From: an uncultured Collinsella sp.
Lineage (GTDB): Bacteria > Actinomycetota > Coriobacteriia > Coriobacteriales > Coriobacteriaceae
Direction of reading: 5' to 3'
Length of the DNA: 40,321 nucleotides
NCBI GenBank assembly: GCA_900545055.1
Contig: UQXP01000011.1
Span: 1 to 40,321 of the forward strand
How positions within the stretch are numbered: position 1 is the first letter of the stretch; every line of letters starts with the position of its first letter. Made by a program: the position numbers and the translations under genes. The notes beneath the pieces were generated by a model. The model did not search any database and had not been told where the DNA came from. It was given only the letters and a program-made list of their open reading frames with translations. Shown here one piece after another: positions 1 through 7,229 of the stretch.

Positions 1-427
1 GCGTGAGCGCAAACGCGACGACAAAGAAGCCAACGGCAAACACCAGGCGAGCCGTGCCAAGCGAAACGCCCTCGGGCAGCAGCGGCACCAGCATCTCGAA
101 GGCCGTGGAGCTCGTACGCGGAATGGCCAGGCACGGGCCGATGGCCAGATACACCGCCGCAACAAAGAACTCACCGAACTTGGGGTGCACGCGGCCGGCA
201 AGCTCGCGCGCCGTTCCGGCAAGCGCCACGGCGATAAAGCCCATGACGGGCAGGCCGATGGCGGCGATGAGAAAGCCGAGCATGGCGACCGGCGTGGCTG
301 AACCTGCTTGCAGCGCCAGCAGTGGCGGAATGATAAGGTTGCCGGCGCCAAAGAGCATCGAGAACAGGGCGATGCCGACGGTAACGACATGGTCGGAGCG
401 CAGACCACGCGAGGCGGATGAGGCCAT
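1..427 (-). CDS. brnQ: Branched-chain amino acid carrier BrnQ/LIVCS family, N-terminal part (cut by window edge)
   Basis: Only the first 142 residues are in the window. After a short polar start the protein reads ALFSMLFGAGNLIIPPLL, the recognisable first membrane segment of the branched-chain amino acid:cation symporter family (LIVCS), followed by further hydrophobic segments typical of TM2-TM4 and the IPRTSSTAFEM stretch seen in BrnQ. The family imports Leu/Ile/Val with Na+ or H+ through the cytoplasmic membrane. Start ATG at 427 is preceded by GAAAGGTG. The gene lies only about 24 bp downstream of a strong terminator that closes the selenium operon, leaving little room for its own promoter. 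The C-terminus is not visible, so full length cannot be judged. Confidence 0.88.
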   Translation of the reverse strand, partial: MASSASRGLRSDHVVTVGIALFSMLFGAGNLIIPPLLALQAGSATPVAMLGFLIAAIGLPVMGFIAVALAGTARELAGRVHPKFGEFFVAAVYLAIGPCLAIPRTSSTAFEMLVPLLPEGVSLGTARLVFAVGFFVVAFALT

Positions 428-450
428 AGACACACCTTTCGGGTCGAAAC

Positions 451-480
451 AAAAACGGGACGGGCAAAAGACCCGTCCCG
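451..480 (-). terminator. Rho-independent terminator after the selenium operon
   Basis: Perfect 9-bp stem (456-464 with 472-480, CGGGACGGG/CCCGTCCCG) with a 7-nt loop, followed on the minus strand by five T. It closes the cysteine-desulfurase-like gene (stop at 495). The brnQ start codon is only about 24 nt further on, so the hairpin is also effectively in the brnQ 5' leader and may act as a partial terminator. Confidence 0.85.
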
Positions 481-494
481 CAAGTATATACGCT

Positions 495-1634
495 CTAGCA
501 GGCTAAATCGCGCAAAGCGTCAATCGCGGTGTCGACTTCCTCGTCCGTGTTGAAATACCCAAACGAGAAGCGAACGACACCCTGACGCTCGGTCCCCAGC
601 GCACGGTGCATGAGCGGGGCGCAATGGGCGCCGGGGCGCGTCGCAATCCCCCACCCTTGCATGAGTGCATCCGAGATCTCGGCAGAGTCGATATCGCCCA
701 CGTTGAGCGAGACGATCGCCGAGCGCGTCGGTTGGCCAAAGGCACCATAGAGCTTAATCCCCGGAATCTCGCGCACACCGGCAAGGAAGCGATCAGCGAG
801 CGCACGCTCGTGGGCAGCAATCGCCTCGACCCCACCCTGGGCCTCGATAAAGTCGAGACCAGCGGAAAGGCCGGCGATACCGTGGCCGTTGAGCGTGCCC
901 GCCTCAAGGCGCGTGGGCCACTCAAGCGGCTGCAACGCATCGAAACTGTGCACGCCCGTGCCGCCCATGGCCCACGGCGCCACGTCAATGCCCTCTGCTA
1001 CGGCCAGGCCGCCGGTCCCCTGCGGACCCATGAGCCCCTTGTGGCCGGTAAAGCACACCACGTCGAGCCCCATGGCCTGCATATCGATATGCACCGTGCC
1101 GACAGACTGCGAGGCGTCGACGATCGCCAGCGCGCCGGCCGCATGCGCGATGGCAGCCACACGCGAAACGTCGACCGCGTTGCCGGTCACGTTGGAGGCA
1201 TGCGTCACCACCACGGCGCGCGTACCCGGCGTGACAAGCCGCTCGAGTTCGTCGTAGTCGAGCACACCGTTAACGTCACAGCCCGCATGCTCAACGGTCA
1301 CACCCCGTTCCGCTGCCAGGCGGTTGAGCGGACGCAGTACGGAGTTGTGCTCGAGCACCGTTGTGACCACATGGTCGCCGGGGCGCACCACGCCATTGAT
1401 GACGGTATTGAGCGCCGCGGTGGAGTTGGGCGTAAAACAAACATGATCGGCCCGCGGGCAGCCCAGCAAGCGCGCAAGCTTGGCGCGACAGCCGTGGATG
1501 GTACGCGCCGCATCGAGCGCACCCGACGTCGCGCCGCGTCCGGCATTGCCGAGCGAGCACATCGCCTGGGTCACGGCATCGATGACCGTTTGCGGCTTAT
1601 GCATAGTCGTCGCCGCGTTATCCAGGTAGATCAT
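495..1634 (-). CDS. Cysteine desulfurase-like PLP enzyme (aminotransferase class V, selenium cluster type)
   Basis: 379-residue PLP-dependent class V enzyme. It opens MIYLDNAATT, has CFTGHKGLMGPQGTGG with the Schiff-base lysine at about residue 199, and a GAHCAPLMH motif near residue 338 that carries the catalytic cysteine of NifS/SufS/Csd-type desulfurases. Such enzymes take S or Se from cysteine/selenocysteine as a persulfide/perselenide. Start ATG 1634 overlaps the stop of the upstream DUF3343 gene (ATGA) and has a GGGAGGT ribosome site; an upstream in-frame start would overlap further and is less likely. Last gene of selD-yedF-DUF3343-csd; this subfamily is known from selenium-dependent molybdenum hydroxylase gene clusters, so a selenium role is inferred rather than Fe-S assembly. 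Confidence 0.88.
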   Translation of the reverse strand: MIYLDNAATTMHKPQTVIDAVTQAMCSLGNAGRGATSGALDAARTIHGCRAKLARLLGCPRADHVCFTPNSTAALNTVINGVVRPGDHVVTTVLEHNSVLRPLNRLAAERGVTVEHAGCDVNGVLDYDELERLVTPGTRAVVVTHASNVTGNAVDVSRVAAIAHAAGALAIVDASQSVGTVHIDMQAMGLDVVCFTGHKGLMGPQGTGGLAVAEGIDVAPWAMGGTGVHSFDALQPLEWPTRLEAGTLNGHGIAGLSAGLDFIEAQGGVEAIAAHERALADRFLAGVREIPGIKLYGAFGQPTRSAIVSLNVGDIDSAEISDALMQGWGIATRPGAHCAPLMHRALGTERQGVVRFSFGYFNTDEEVDTAIDALRDLAC

Positions 1635-1882
1635 CGCACGACCTCCCACATGTCGATCACCGTAAAGCCCTCAGTGGGAACGCCTGCCGCGGCGAGTTCG
1701 CCGCGCAGCAGCTCCTCATCGGCAGGCAACGCCTTCCACGCCAAACCGCAGCCGGCAGCGACCTCCCCGGGCACGGGAATCGTTCGCCCGGGAAGGCCGC
1801 GCTCGATACACAGGGACTCGCAGCCCATGGCGGCCGCCGTGGTGGGAAACGTGATGACAAGCGCCGGGCGCTTCTCCCTCAT
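1631..1882 (-). CDS. DUF3343 protein, selenium-cluster putative Se/S carrier
   Basis: 83-residue protein beginning MREKRPALVITFPTTAAAM and ending DMWEVVR. The small size, an N-terminal beta strand followed by TTAAAMGCE, the CGLAWK segment and the place between yedF and a desulfurase match DUF3343, a family found almost only in selenium-trait gene clusters and thought to carry or hand on sulfur or selenium. Two cysteines (in MGCESLC and AGCGLAW) are candidate carriers. Start ATG 1882 has a TTGGAG site 6 nt before it; the longer in-frame start 15 nt upstream would put the site inside the gene. Its stop overlaps the next start by ATGA, showing translational coupling. No enzymatic activity is established for the family. 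Confidence 0.82.
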   Translation of the reverse strand: MREKRPALVITFPTTAAAMGCESLCIERGLPGRTIPVPGEVAAGCGLAWKALPADEELLRGELAAAGVPTEGFTVIDMWEVVR

Positions 1883-1901
1883 GGCAACTCCAACCAATAC
1901 G

Positions 1902-2528
1902 CTACGGGCGCACGACGCGCACGGCCTGCTCCATCTTCTCCACGATCACGTACATGTTGGTGACCTCGCCCACCGCAAGCTGGTCTTTAATGCCATAGTG
2001 GTCGAGGCAGGTACCGCAGGTGAGAATCTCGACACCCTGCTCGGCCAGGCCCTTCAGGTCATCGAGCACCGGCGAGCCCTCGACGGTGAGCTTGGCGCCG
2101 CCGTTGTAGAACAGCATAGTCGCGGGCAGCTCCTCCTGCTGCGTCACGGCAAAGATAAACGCCTTCATGAGCTTGTGGCCCAACTCGTCGTCGCCACGGC
2201 CCATGCAATCGGTGTAGACGGAAATGACGAGTTTGCCCTTGCCGGCGCTGGCGTCGCAAAAAGCAACACCGTCCTGCTCGGGGTCCGCAACGGCCACGGC
2301 ACCGGCGGTCACGACAGTCACGTGCCACTCGGCGTCCGAGATCTTCTCGACCGAGGCCGTGCAGCCCTTCTCCTGCGCCATCTTGGAGATGTTCTTAACG
2401 GCGGTCTCGTTATCGACCGAGGTCACCACGGCACCCTCGCCATCAAGCTGTTTGAGTGCCTTAAGCGTCTTGACGACGGGCAGCGGGCAGGCATCGCCCA
2501 TGGCATTGACTTCAATTTTGGTAGGCAT
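1902..2528 (-). CDS. yedF: Sulfurtransferase-like selenium metabolism protein YedF
   Basis: 208 residues with two parts. Residues 1-75 are a TusA-like domain with the CPLP motif (C14) in GDACPLPVVK, the site of persulfide/perselenide in this family. Residues about 95-205 form a DsrE-like domain with CDASAGKGK, TDCMGRGDDELG and the CGTC pair at C171/C174 followed by LDHYGI. This TusA-DsrE fusion is the YedF family, which co-occurs with SelD in selenium-using genomes. Start ATG 2528 has GAAAGGA upstream. It follows selD by about 60 bp and precedes DUF3343 by 19 bp. Role as Se carrier between desulfurase and SelD or a labile Se cofactor is inferred from co-occurrence. Confidence 0.9.
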   Translation of the reverse strand: MPTKIEVNAMGDACPLPVVKTLKALKQLDGEGAVVTSVDNETAVKNISKMAQEKGCTASVEKISDAEWHVTVVTAGAVAVADPEQDGVAFCDASAGKGKLVISVYTDCMGRGDDELGHKLMKAFIFAVTQQEELPATMLFYNGGAKLTVEGSPVLDDLKGLAEQGVEILTCGTCLDHYGIKDQLAVGEVTNMYVIVEKMEQAVRVVRP

Positions 2529-2589
2529 AGCAAATTCCTTTCGAAAGAACCGTTCTAGAGAACGGTAAACAATTACATAAGCGTGCGGG

Positions 2590-3639
2590 CTAGCGAACAA
2601 CGCGGACGGCAGGACCGCCCGGCACCGCCTCGTACACGCGCCCGACAACGGCGGCGATACGTCCTTCGGCATCCAGGCGGCGCGCAAGCTCATCCACATC
2701 GGCAGCAGGTGCCGCGATAAGCAGGCCACCAGACGTCTGTGGATCGTACAGCGCGTCGAGCATACCCGGCTCCAGGCTCTCGTCGGCAGCCACGCGCGGG
2801 CCAAAGAAGTCCTGGTTGCGATAGGAGCCCGCGGGGATAATGCCCAGACGCGCCATGTCGAGCACCTGATCAAAGAGTGGCACCGCTCCCGACGCAAGCT
2901 CAACCTGCACGCCCGAGCCCTCGGCCATCTCACACGCGTGCCCGATCAGGCCAAAGCCCGTGACATCGGTGCAGCCGTGAAGCTCAAGTCCCTCGGACAG
3001 ACGAATCGGCGCCTCGTTGAGGGTGCGCATCGAGTCAAACATGGCCGCGGCCTCGTCCTGCTCGATGAGCTCGCCCTTAATGGCCGTGGTGATGATGCCC
3101 GAGCCGATCGCCTTGGTCAGCAGCAGAACATCGCCCACGCGTGCGCCGCTGTTGGCGAGCATGCGGTCGAGCGCGACAAAGCCGCTCACAGACAGGCCAT
3201 ACTTGGGCTCGTCGTCGTTGATGGTATGGCCGCCCGCGATGGAGCAACCCGCCTCGACGCACTTGTCGGCGCCGCCCGCCAGAATCTGACCGGCAACCTC
3301 GATGTCCAGACAACTGGGTATGCAGAGTAGGTTCATGGCATGGCTCGGCCGCCCGCCCATGGCGTAGATGTCCGACAGCGAGTTGGCCGCGGCAATCTGG
3401 CCAAACTGAAACGGGTCGTCGACCATCGGCGGGAAGAAGTCGATGGACTGCACAAGCCCCAGGTTCTCCCCTACGCGGAAGACGCTCGCATCGTCAGAGG
3501 TATCGAACCCCACGAGCAAGTTGTCGTTGGGCACATTTGGCAAGTCGCCCAGGACCTGGGCGAGGGCTCCGGGAGCCAACTTAGCGGCTCAACCGCTCGC
3601 GGCAGTCATAGACGTGAGCTTAATCTGATCGTCAGCCAT
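2590..3639 (-). CDS. selD: Selenide, water dikinase SelD, a selenoprotein (Sec at residue 17, UGA 3591-3589)
   Basis: 349 residues if UGA is read through. SelD makes selenophosphate from selenide and ATP, the Se donor for Sec-tRNA and selenouridine. The reading frame runs upstream of the first ATG-like start that simple calling would use: ATG 3639 with an excellent AGGAGGT site gives MADDQIKLTSMTAASG, then UGA, then AAKLAPG. SG(C/U)AAK is the conserved SelD active-site motif, with Sec17 and Lys20. Downstream motifs GFDTSDDASV, SIDFFPPMVDDPF, AANSLSDIYAMGG, SIAGGHTI and DPQTSGGLL are typical of the full ATP-binding and C-terminal PurM-like domains. A SECIS-like hairpin follows the UGA. A TATACT box lies 36 nt upstream of the start, so selD-yedF-DUF3343-csd may also be transcribed alone. 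Confidence 0.93.
3545..3563 (-). promoter_or_regulatory. Candidate bacterial SECIS hairpin of selD
   Basis: On the minus strand, 25 nt after the UGA, an 8-bp perfect stem TCGCCCAG/CTGGGCGA encloses the loop GUC, so the tip reads CAGGUCCUG. A bacterial SECIS needs a stem-loop about 16-37 nt past the UGA with G/U in the loop; the CAGGUC tip resembles, from memory, the E. coli fdhF element. A smaller stem GGCTC/GAGCC lies between it and the UGA. SelB binding is inferred, not shown. Confidence 0.7.
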
Positions 3640-3674
3640 CGATACCTCCTCTCATCGGTCAATCATTTTCTCCC

Positions 3675-3680
3675 AGTATA
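3675..3680 (-). promoter_or_regulatory. Possible internal -10 box ahead of selD
   Basis: Minus-strand TATACT, 36 nt upstream of the selD ATG, in the 70-bp gap behind the activase gene. No clear -35 is visible. The same hexamer is found ahead of moeA and thiC in this window. It could let the selenium genes be made apart from the reductase genes. Confidence 0.4.
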
Positions 3681-3709
3681 CGCATGAATGCGAGCCTACG
3701 ACGGATGCA

Positions 3710-4474
3710 TTAATTGAGCGCCTGTGCGCGAATCGCCGCGCCGATGGCACCGGCGAAGCGGGCCTGGGGCGAGGTGGTGACCGGCGACCCCAGTAGCTCG
3801 CCCAACCGCTCCACCACGAAGGCGTTCTCGCACAGGCCACCGGTCAGGTAGTACGGGGCGCCCGCGGCCTGCCCGGCCATGGTCGCCACGCGCGAGACCA
3901 CGCTGTCGATCACGCCACGGGCGATGTTCTCGCGCGGCTCACCGCGACCGATCAGGCTGATGACCTCGCTTTCGGCAAACACCGTGCACATGCTGCTGAT
4001 CTTGGTAGGCTCGCCGGAACGCGCCAGGTCGGCCATCTGCTGCTGAGAAATGTCCAGGCGATCGGCCATGATCTCCAGAAAGCGCCCCGTGCCGGCGGCG
4101 CATTTGTCGTTCATGGCGAACTTGGCCACGCGGCCGCCTTTGAGCTGGATGACCTTGGTGTCCTGGCCGCCCACGTCGATCACGGTGCCGTGGTCGCCAA
4201 ACAGGTGCACGGCGCCCGTGCCGTGGCAGGTAATCTCAGTCACGACCTTGTGCGCATAGGGCACGGCGACACGACCGTAGCCGGTCGCGACCACGCGCGC
4301 GTCATCGGCCGCCACATCATAGCCGGCCGCGACAAGCTCCGCGCGCAGGCGCTCAGCCGCGTCGACCGAGGAGAACCCGGTTGGCTGCACACACGTCCAC
4401 GCCACCGAACCCTCTCCATCGACCACAGCAGCCTTTGCCGCCGTAGACCCGATATCGATCCCGATCCCCATCAT
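3710..4474 (-). CDS. Acyl-CoA dehydratase activase / double-cubane protein reductase (ASKHA ATPase)
   Basis: 254 residues of the BadF/BadG/HgdC family. The ATPase fold shows GIDIGSTAAK (phosphate 1) near residue 5, VIDVGGQDTK near 99 and LTGGLCEN near 212. C125 in NDKCAAGTGRFLE and C163 in SSMCTVFAESEV are the two cysteines that, in the family's homodimer, hold one bridging [4Fe-4S] cluster. Such activases use ATP hydrolysis to push a low-potential electron into the partner dehydratase or double-cubane protein. The partner genes lie directly upstream in the same direction. Start ATG 4474 has GGGAGA upstream; ATG 4471 is an alternative. Element A (a long palindrome) fills the space between it and the reductase gene. 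Confidence 0.92.
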   Translation of the reverse strand: MMGIGIDIGSTAAKAAVVDGEGSVAWTCVQPTGFSSVDAAERLRAELVAAGYDVAADDARVVATGYGRVAVPYAHKVVTEITCHGTGAVHLFGDHGTVIDVGGQDTKVIQLKGGRVAKFAMNDKCAAGTGRFLEIMADRLDISQQQMADLARSGEPTKISSMCTVFAESEVISLIGRGEPRENIARGVIDSVVSRVATMAGQAAGAPYYLTGGLCENAFVVERLGELLGSPVTTSPQARFAGAIGAAIRAQALN

Positions 4475-4528
4475 GGCTCTCTCCCAATCTAAACATCAAA
4501 GGTAGCGGCGCGTTCAGGCGCCTTAGCT

Positions 4529-4632
4529 CTAGGTTTCTCAGGTGCCGGAGATTGCCCCGAAAGAGGAGCGCAGCGTACTTTGGTACGCAAGCGACGGTTT
4601 GAGGGGCAAGATCCGGTGCTTGAGGAAGCTAG
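4529..4632 (+). repeat. Nested palindrome element A between reductase and activase genes
   Basis: Outer arms of 30 nt (4529-4558 with 4603-4632) pair with four G-U wobbles and three mismatches. Inside sit the motif CGAAAGAGGAG on the 5' side, an apical hairpin GCGTAC-TTTG-GTACGC (4573-4588) and GCGACGGTTTGAG on the 3' side. All four wobbles are G-U only if the plus strand is the RNA; on the minus strand they are A-C mismatches. The 3' arm includes the stop codon of the 387-residue reductase. Related to elements B, C and D. No T-run follows, so it is not a plain terminator. Confidence 0.75.
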
Positions 4633-5792
4633 AGGGTCTCGATAAAGGCGGCGATGCGCGTCTCGATCTGGCCCATATCGCCGTTGCTGTAGTCGGTCTC
4701 GATTTTCATGTACGGAATGCCCGCGCCCTCGACGGCCTCCTGCATACGAGCACTCTCCACGTTAAAGGTGTGGCACGCCTGCAGCACGCTCTCGACCACG
4801 CCATCGACGTGGTACTTCTCGCACATGGCCAGCGTGTTTTCCATGCGGCCGTCGTTGGGCGTCATGACCGAGCAGTTGATGTCAATGTAGCGATCGGCAA
4901 TGGCGCGCAGGATATCGGGCGCATCGGGGTCGATCATCATGGCTGCCGTGCGCTCGCCCGAGCAGTCGTCCATGCACACGACCACGCCGCCGTTGGACTC
5001 GATGGTGCGACCAATCTTGTTAATCACGCCGCCCACGGGGCAACCGGTGATCAGGATACGCTTGGCGTCCGCCGCAACCGGGCGCTCGCCGGCCTCATAG
5101 GCCTCGCGCAGCTTGGCGACCTTTTGCTCCAGCTGCTGCGTATAAGCCTCGATATCAAAACTGAACGTACCGGCGAACATGGTGCTCATCAGGTCGACGC
5201 CGCTCATGGCTGCCGGCTGGTTGGCCTGCAGGGCAAACATCTCGAGCTGGGCGGCACGCAGACGGTTGCGGCGACGCACGGCAGCACGCAAGTCGTCATC
5301 GGTAATCGTGATGCCGTAGAAGTTCTCGAGCTCCTCCTTGAGCAGACGGCACTCCTCGTACCAGCCCTCGCGCTCATAAGCGCGTTCGCGGCTCTGTGGC
5401 AGATGCAGGATGTACGTGCGCTTGAGCTCGTTCAGCAGCTCATACATCTTCTTCTTGCCATCGCAGGTGGTCTCGCCGATGATCATGTCGCTAAAGTACG
5501 TAAACGGGCACTTTTGCGAATAGGCAAAACCGTAGGTTGACTTGATGAGCGGGCACAGATTTGCCGGCAGCACCTTCTCGGCCTCGGGAATCACCTCGTC
5601 GGACGTGCCGCACAGGGCCACGCTCGAGGCGCCCGCGGCATCGATAATCTCGAGCGGCGTATAGCTGCACAAGAAGCCGATCAGACGATTACCGGCCTGC
5701 TTGTAATCCTTAACGCGAATAAACGCCGCCTTGCGCTGCTCGTTGAACTCCTCAAACGTGCTGGGCAACGGCTGCTCTTTAGCTACAGACAT
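4629..5792 (-). CDS. 2-hydroxyacyl-CoA dehydratase subunit D family, double-cubane-cluster anaerobic reductase (copy 1)
   Basis: 387 residues, HgdB/BcrC/FldB-like fold. Cysteines shared with the neighbouring paralogue are C42 (LCSYTP), C61, C80 (NLCPLIKS), C95 (KCPFTY), C110 (TTCDGKKK), C277 (DDCSG), C307 (INCSV) and C340 (LQAC); these are the candidate ligands of the [4Fe-4S] or [8Fe-9S] cluster. Members of this family that stand alone with an activase, and without acyl-CoA or CoA-transferase genes as here, resemble the double-cubane-cluster proteins, which do very low-potential reductions of small molecules; the natural substrate is unknown. Start ATG 5792 has AGGAGT 5 nt upstream; longer in-frame starts run into element B and lack a site. 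The activase follows after 154 bp. Confidence 0.88.
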   Translation of the reverse strand: MSVAKEQPLPSTFEEFNEQRKAAFIRVKDYKQAGNRLIGFLCSYTPLEIIDAAGASSVALCGTSDEVIPEAEKVLPANLCPLIKSTYGFAYSQKCPFTYFSDMIIGETTCDGKKKMYELLNELKRTYILHLPQSRERAYEREGWYEECRLLKEELENFYGITITDDDLRAAVRRRNRLRAAQLEMFALQANQPAAMSGVDLMSTMFAGTFSFDIEAYTQQLEQKVAKLREAYEAGERPVAADAKRILITGCPVGGVINKIGRTIESNGGVVVCMDDCSGERTAAMMIDPDAPDILRAIADRYIDINCSVMTPNDGRMENTLAMCEKYHVDGVVESVLQACHTFNVESARMQEAVEGAGIPYMKIETDYSNGDMGQIETRIAAFIETL

Positions 5793-5827
5793 ATAACTCC
5801 TCAAGAACAAAAATCCAACCAAGGAAA

Positions 5828-5930
5828 CGGCTTTCCCAGGTGCCGCAGATTCCGAGCGACAAGCCCGACGCCGCATACTTTGGTACGCAAGGAGGGTTGG
5901 AGCCGGAAGGTGCGGTGCCTGGGGAAGCCG
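5828..5930 (+). repeat. Nested palindrome element B between the two reductase genes
   Basis: Arms 5828-5854 and 5904-5930 pair over 27 nt with three G-U wobbles (again valid only on the plus strand) and a small internal mismatch where CAGATT faces AAGGTG. The centre has a hairpin GCATAC-TTTG-GTACGC (5873-5888). The part from AGGTGCCG.AGATT and the central TACTTTGGTACGCAAG match element A closely, so A and B are copies of one family, placed at the same relative site after each reductase gene. Confidence 0.75.
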
Positions 5931-5945
5931 CCGGGGCGAATGACC

Positions 5946-7229
5946 CTAAATGGTCTCCAAGAAGGCCTCAATCCTAGTTTGAAGCTGGCCTGCGTCCTCG
6001 CCGGCGTAGTCGGTCGTGATGTGCATAAACGGAATGCCGGCTTCCTCGGCGGCCTTCTCCACGGCGAAGGACTCCATCTCGTAGAGCGTGCAGAACTGCA
6101 GGGCAACGTCGACGATGCCGTCAGCATGCAAGTCCTTTGCCATCTGGACAATGTCCTTCATACGCTGGTCGTTGGGGGTAAAGACGGCGCAGTTGATCTT
6201 AAAGTAGCGCTCGGCGATGGCGTCGAGCATCTCGTCGACCGTCTCACCGGACTCGTCGACCAGGTCTTTGTAGTAGCGCGAACCCGTGCAGGACTCCTCG
6301 CCCACCACGATGCCGCCAGCCTTCTCGATCAGGTTGAACAGCTTCCAGTTGGGCACGGCCATGGGCGTGCCGGTATACAGGATGCGCTTGGTGCCCTTGG
6401 GCGCCACGCCCTCACCGTTGGCGGCACGCTCCTCGCACTCGGCAGCCATGTCGTTGATGGCACCGGTCAGACGCGGCGTGTCGTCCATAAAGGCAGCCTG
6501 CACGGTCAGCAGGCTGTCGAGACCGCTGATAGGCGCCGGGTCGGCGGCACGGGTCGCAGCCAAACGCTGCAGGGCGCGACGCTTCTTGTTAACGGCATGG
6601 ATGGCAGCCTTCAGGCGCTCGGGCGTGATCTTGACGCCGCACTCTTCCTCGATCTTGGCCGCGAGCTTCTTGACCTCGGCCTTCCAGGTCACGAGCGTCG
6701 ACTCGTCGTGCACGTTGGGGATATCCATCACATACATGTTCTTTTGCGTGGCAAAGAACTCGTAGGCCTTCTTCTTGCCGTCGCAGGTGTTCTCGCCCAC
6801 CACCAAGTCGCTCGACTCGATGTAGGGGCAAACCTCGCCCAGCTTAAAGCCGGCAAAGCTCTTAATGAGCGGACAGGTATTGCGCGGCAGGTGCTCCTCG
6901 ACCTTATCGGTTGCCCAATCGGCACCCGAGCACAGACCCACGGGGATACCGTCGCAGGCGAGCACAATCTCCTCGGGCACGTAGACGCAGAAGCTGCCAA
7001 CAATCTTGGTGGCCTCGCCGGCCTCCTTCTTGTCGAGCATCTCCTTAATACGACCGCTGTGGATGTTGGTGGCCACAAAGTCCAGGTAGGACGTGGACTT
7101 GGGGCGATTGTTCTGCGTCAGGAACATATCGCCGTACATCTGGCCCACGGCGCCCAGCAGCATATCGTGGTCGGCAAGATTCATGCCGAGGCTCTCCCAC
7201 ATCGGATGGAAATCAAATTCTTCAGCCAT
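5946..7229 (-). CDS. 2-hydroxyacyl-CoA dehydratase subunit D family, double-cubane-cluster anaerobic reductase (copy 2)
   Basis: 427 residues, paralogue of the next gene with about 40 extra residues at the N-terminus. The eight shared cysteines are C81 (FCVYVP), C100, C119 (NTCPLIKS), C134 (EVCPYIE), C149 (NTCDGKKK), C314 (ESCTG), C347 (INCAV) and C380 (LQFC). TPNDQRM and TDYAGEDAGQLQTRIEAF match the family's C-terminal subdomain. Two tandem genes could give a heterodimer, as in HgdAB or FldBC, or two homodimers with separate substrates; the sequence does not settle this. ATG 7229 has AAAGGGGAA upstream. It is the first large gene behind the leader at 7230-7520. No CoA-transferase or CoA-ligase gene accompanies it in the window, which argues against amino-acid fermentation. 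Confidence 0.88.
   Translation of the reverse strand: MAEEFDFHPMWESLGMNLADHDMLLGAVGQMYGDMFLTQNNRPKSTSYLDFVATNIHSGRIKEMLDKKEAGEATKIVGSFCVYVPEEIVLACDGIPVGLCSGADWATDKVEEHLPRNTCPLIKSFAGFKLGEVCPYIESSDLVVGENTCDGKKKAYEFFATQKNMYVMDIPNVHDESTLVTWKAEVKKLAAKIEEECGVKITPERLKAAIHAVNKKRRALQRLAATRAADPAPISGLDSLLTVQAAFMDDTPRLTGAINDMAAECEERAANGEGVAPKGTKRILYTGTPMAVPNWKLFNLIEKAGGIVVGEESCTGSRYYKDLVDESGETVDEMLDAIAERYFKINCAVFTPNDQRMKDIVQMAKDLHADGIVDVALQFCTLYEMESFAVEKAAEEAGIPFMHITTDYAGEDAGQLQTRIEAFLETI

Noticed and set aside
606..2558. Long plus-strand open frame over the desulfurase, DUF3343 and yedF genes
   Set aside because: No family features and low-complexity His/Arg/Gly content; it is the mirror of well-supported minus-strand genes in GC-rich DNA.
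2590..3579. SelD starting after the UGA
   Set aside because: It would lose the catalytic residue and Lys20, and has no ribosome site, while the start at 3639 has a perfect one.
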